Shown here piece after piece: positions 62,980 through 64,000 of a stretch of DNA of 64,000 nt. Both the position numbers and the translations under genes were made by a program. The notes under the pieces are model-generated. The model made no database searches. It was given only the letters and a program-made list of their open reading frames with translations, and was not told the origin of the DNA. The stretch lies in contig NZ_BMJV01000008.1 of the NCBI RefSeq assembly GCF_014643635.1, forward strand, positions 62,001-126,000. The letters are read 5' to 3'. Positions within the stretch are counted from its first letter, which is position 1. The number at the start of each line of letters is the position of its first letter. Origin of the DNA: Salipiger pallidus (GTDB lineage Bacteria; Pseudomonadota; Alphaproteobacteria; Rhodobacterales; Rhodobacteraceae).

Positions 62980-63447
62980 ATGGATCTGCGTGAACGCATC
63001 TCGACAGCAACGAAGCAGGCGATGAGGGACAAGGCGTCCCAGCGCCTCTCCACGCTGCGGCTGATCAACGCCGCCTTCAAGGATCGCGACATTGCGGCCC
63101 GCGCCGACGGCAATGACGGCGGCGTCGGCGAGCCTGAACTTTTGGCGATCCTGGCCAAGATGGTGAAGCAGCGGCGCGAGAGCGTGCGCACCTACGAAGA
63201 GGGTGGGCGGCTCGATCTTGCTGAGGCGGAATTGGCGGAGATCGCGGTGATCGAGGAGTTCCTCCCCAAGCCGCTCAGCGACGCCGAAGCCGAGGCGGCA
63301 GTTGACGCCGCGGTGGATGAGATCGGTGCCAGCTCGATCCGGGACATGGGGCGCGTCATGGGCGTGCTCAAGACCCGCTACCAAGGGCGCATGGATTTCG
63401 GTGCCGCAGGCACGATGGTAAAGAACCGGCTCTCGGCGGCAGGCTGA
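62980..63447 (+). CDS. GatB/YqeY domain-containing protein
   Basis: A 155-residue protein with the YqeY domain: MDLRERISTATKQAMRDK at the N terminus, RLSTLRLINAAFKDRDIAAR, MVKQRRESVRTYEEGGR and LAEAELAEIAVIEEFLPKPLS, ending in VMGVLKTRYQGRMDFG. Related to the tail domain of the GatB amidotransferase subunit; its role is unclear. It is divergent from carA, which is a recurrent arrangement in Rhodobacterales. The ATG at 62980 is the family start. Confidence 0.94.
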   Translation: MDLRERISTATKQAMRDKASQRLSTLRLINAAFKDRDIAARADGNDGGVGEPELLAILAKMVKQRRESVRTYEEGGRLDLAEAELAEIAVIEEFLPKPLSDAEAEAAVDAAVDEIGASSIRDMGRVMGVLKTRYQGRMDFGAAGTMVKNRLSAAG

Positions 63448-63452
63448 GACGC

Positions 63453-63473
63453 AAATTCCTTGCAAAGGAATTT
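63453..63473. terminator. Short perfect hairpin between convergent genes
   Basis: AAATTCCTT, loop GCA, AAGGAATTT is a perfect 9-bp inverted repeat just past the YqeY stop. It is AT-rich and lacks a T tail, so it may be a repeat-type terminator shared with the convergent gene at 63484. Confidence 0.5.
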
Positions 63474-63483
63474 GGGCGCGGCC

Positions 63484-64000
63484 TCAGGGCGAGGCGAACT
63501 CGTCCGAGACCCGCGCCCAATCTTTTTCCGGTAGGGCAAAGCGCTGCACGAAACGGGTTTTGAAGCCCACCCGCCCGCGCCGTGCCCCGAAATTCTCGCC
63601 GTGGTTCAGAACGTAGAGCACCGCCGGTGGGGTCAGTGCCTGCAAGGGCCGTCCGGCGAGGCGTGCGAGATAGGGGAACATCCGGTGTTCATGCTGGGTC
63701 ATCGCCTTCAGGAACGCGGCGCTTTGCGGCAGGGCCGGGTCGTGCAGGATCGCGGCGCATGAACCGCAGAGCTTCCAGAATGGTTTGCGCAAAGGCTGCG
63801 ACAGGCTGCGCGCCCCGGCGAGGGCAACGTCGCCCGTGGCATGATCCATGACATAGCCGTCCTCGACCAGCCAGCCGGGGGCAGGGGCGGACAGCATTCG
63901 TTCCACGGTGCCATCCCGCAGCAGATCATCCGCATCGAAGCTCATAACCAGCGCGGGGCGCGTGGCCACCTGTGAAAGGTGGTCATAAAGAGTGGCGAGC
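63484..64000 (-). CDS. Glycosyltransferase-like protein, 5' end outside window
   Basis: An open frame of about 171 codons runs from the stop at 63484 through the window edge with no start needed inside. The visible part contains FDADDLLRDGTVERML (DxD-like, as in family 2 glycosyltransferases that use nucleotide sugars) and ends LYVLNHGENFGARRGRVGF with an aromatic and basic tail. The GTG at 63969 is internal. It is probably a surface glycan or unassigned glycosyltransferase; the N-terminal domain that would confirm this is missing. Confidence 0.75.
   Translation of the reverse strand, partial: LATLYDHLSQVATRPALVMSFDADDLLRDGTVERMLSAPAPGWLVEDGYVMDHATGDVALAGARSLSQPLRKPFWKLCGSCAAILHDPALPQSAAFLKAMTQHEHRMFPYLARLAGRPLQALTPPAVLYVLNHGENFGARRGRVGFKTRFVQRFALPEKDWARVSDEFASP

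Noticed and set aside
63484-63969. Taking the GTG at 63969 as the start of the last gene
   Set aside because: The same frame stays open to the window edge and FDADD lies only a few residues in, too close to the N terminus for this family; the true start is outside.

Overview
The window is chromosomal DNA of a GC-rich alphaproteobacterium, most probably a marine Rhodobacterales (Roseobacter group) member. The evidence is the gene families and their order (ruvC-ruvA-ruvB, a heterotetrameric sarcosine oxidase locus, ccmI, split MnmD, carA opposite a GatB/YqeY gene), strong third-position GC, frequent 4-bp ATGA gene overlaps, and short dispersed intergenic repeats. There is no phage, integron, insertion sequence or CRISPR array. 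About 61 protein genes and one tRNA can be supported.

Positions 1-16 kb are mostly housekeeping: an edge-truncated membrane protein, a broken PaoA-type iron-sulfur gene, CsbD, NAD kinase, GlyA, an MFS exporter, a 1-Cys peroxiredoxin, an aldehyde dehydrogenase, a pseudouridine synthase, free-Met-sulfoxide reductase, an S58 peptidase, HisB, a stand-alone Lrp ligand domain, and ruvC-ruvA-ruvB with a GIY-YIG nuclease gene inserted between ruvA and ruvB. Positions 16-29 kb carry a DUF1127 gene, PrmA, a MaoC hydratase, an HAD phosphatase, an aldose epimerase, Mn-pyrophosphatase, a malic enzyme, propionyl-CoA synthetase preceded by TTTGCAAA-type half-sites, tRNA-Thr, and a kinase-transaldolase pair.

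Positions 29.2-42.8 kb are the most distinctive part. Three transcription units appear to form one catabolic module. A leftward operon encodes PxpA, a D-amino-acid aminotransferase and an aspartate-type aminotransferase. A divergent rightward operon encodes PxpB, PxpC, a GntR regulator, a D-2-hydroxyacid dehydrogenase, an M20 carbamoylase-type amidohydrolase, a second GntR regulator, an M24 creatinase-like hydrolase and a VOC protein. A convergent operon encodes a TRAP transporter. The pxp divergent promoter and the TRAP promoter share a 22-bp element that is identical at 20 positions, which ties them into one regulon. The simplest reading is import, ring opening and deamination of a cyclic amide, lactam or ureide; the substrate cannot be read from the sequence.

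Positions 43-64 kb hold DusA, DUF1289, RuvX, CcmI and the sarcosine oxidase genes. soxB is separated from soxD-soxA-soxG by about 1.3 kb of unrelated sequence, and its 3' end is present as three tandem 24-bp copies. SodB, a DMT exporter, MnmD with a divergent FAD oxidoreductase, a UbiH-type monooxygenase, a pyrimidine 5'-nucleotidase, a third GntR regulator, an MshEN-glycosyltransferase fusion, CarA, a YqeY protein and an edge-truncated glycosyltransferase-like gene complete the window.
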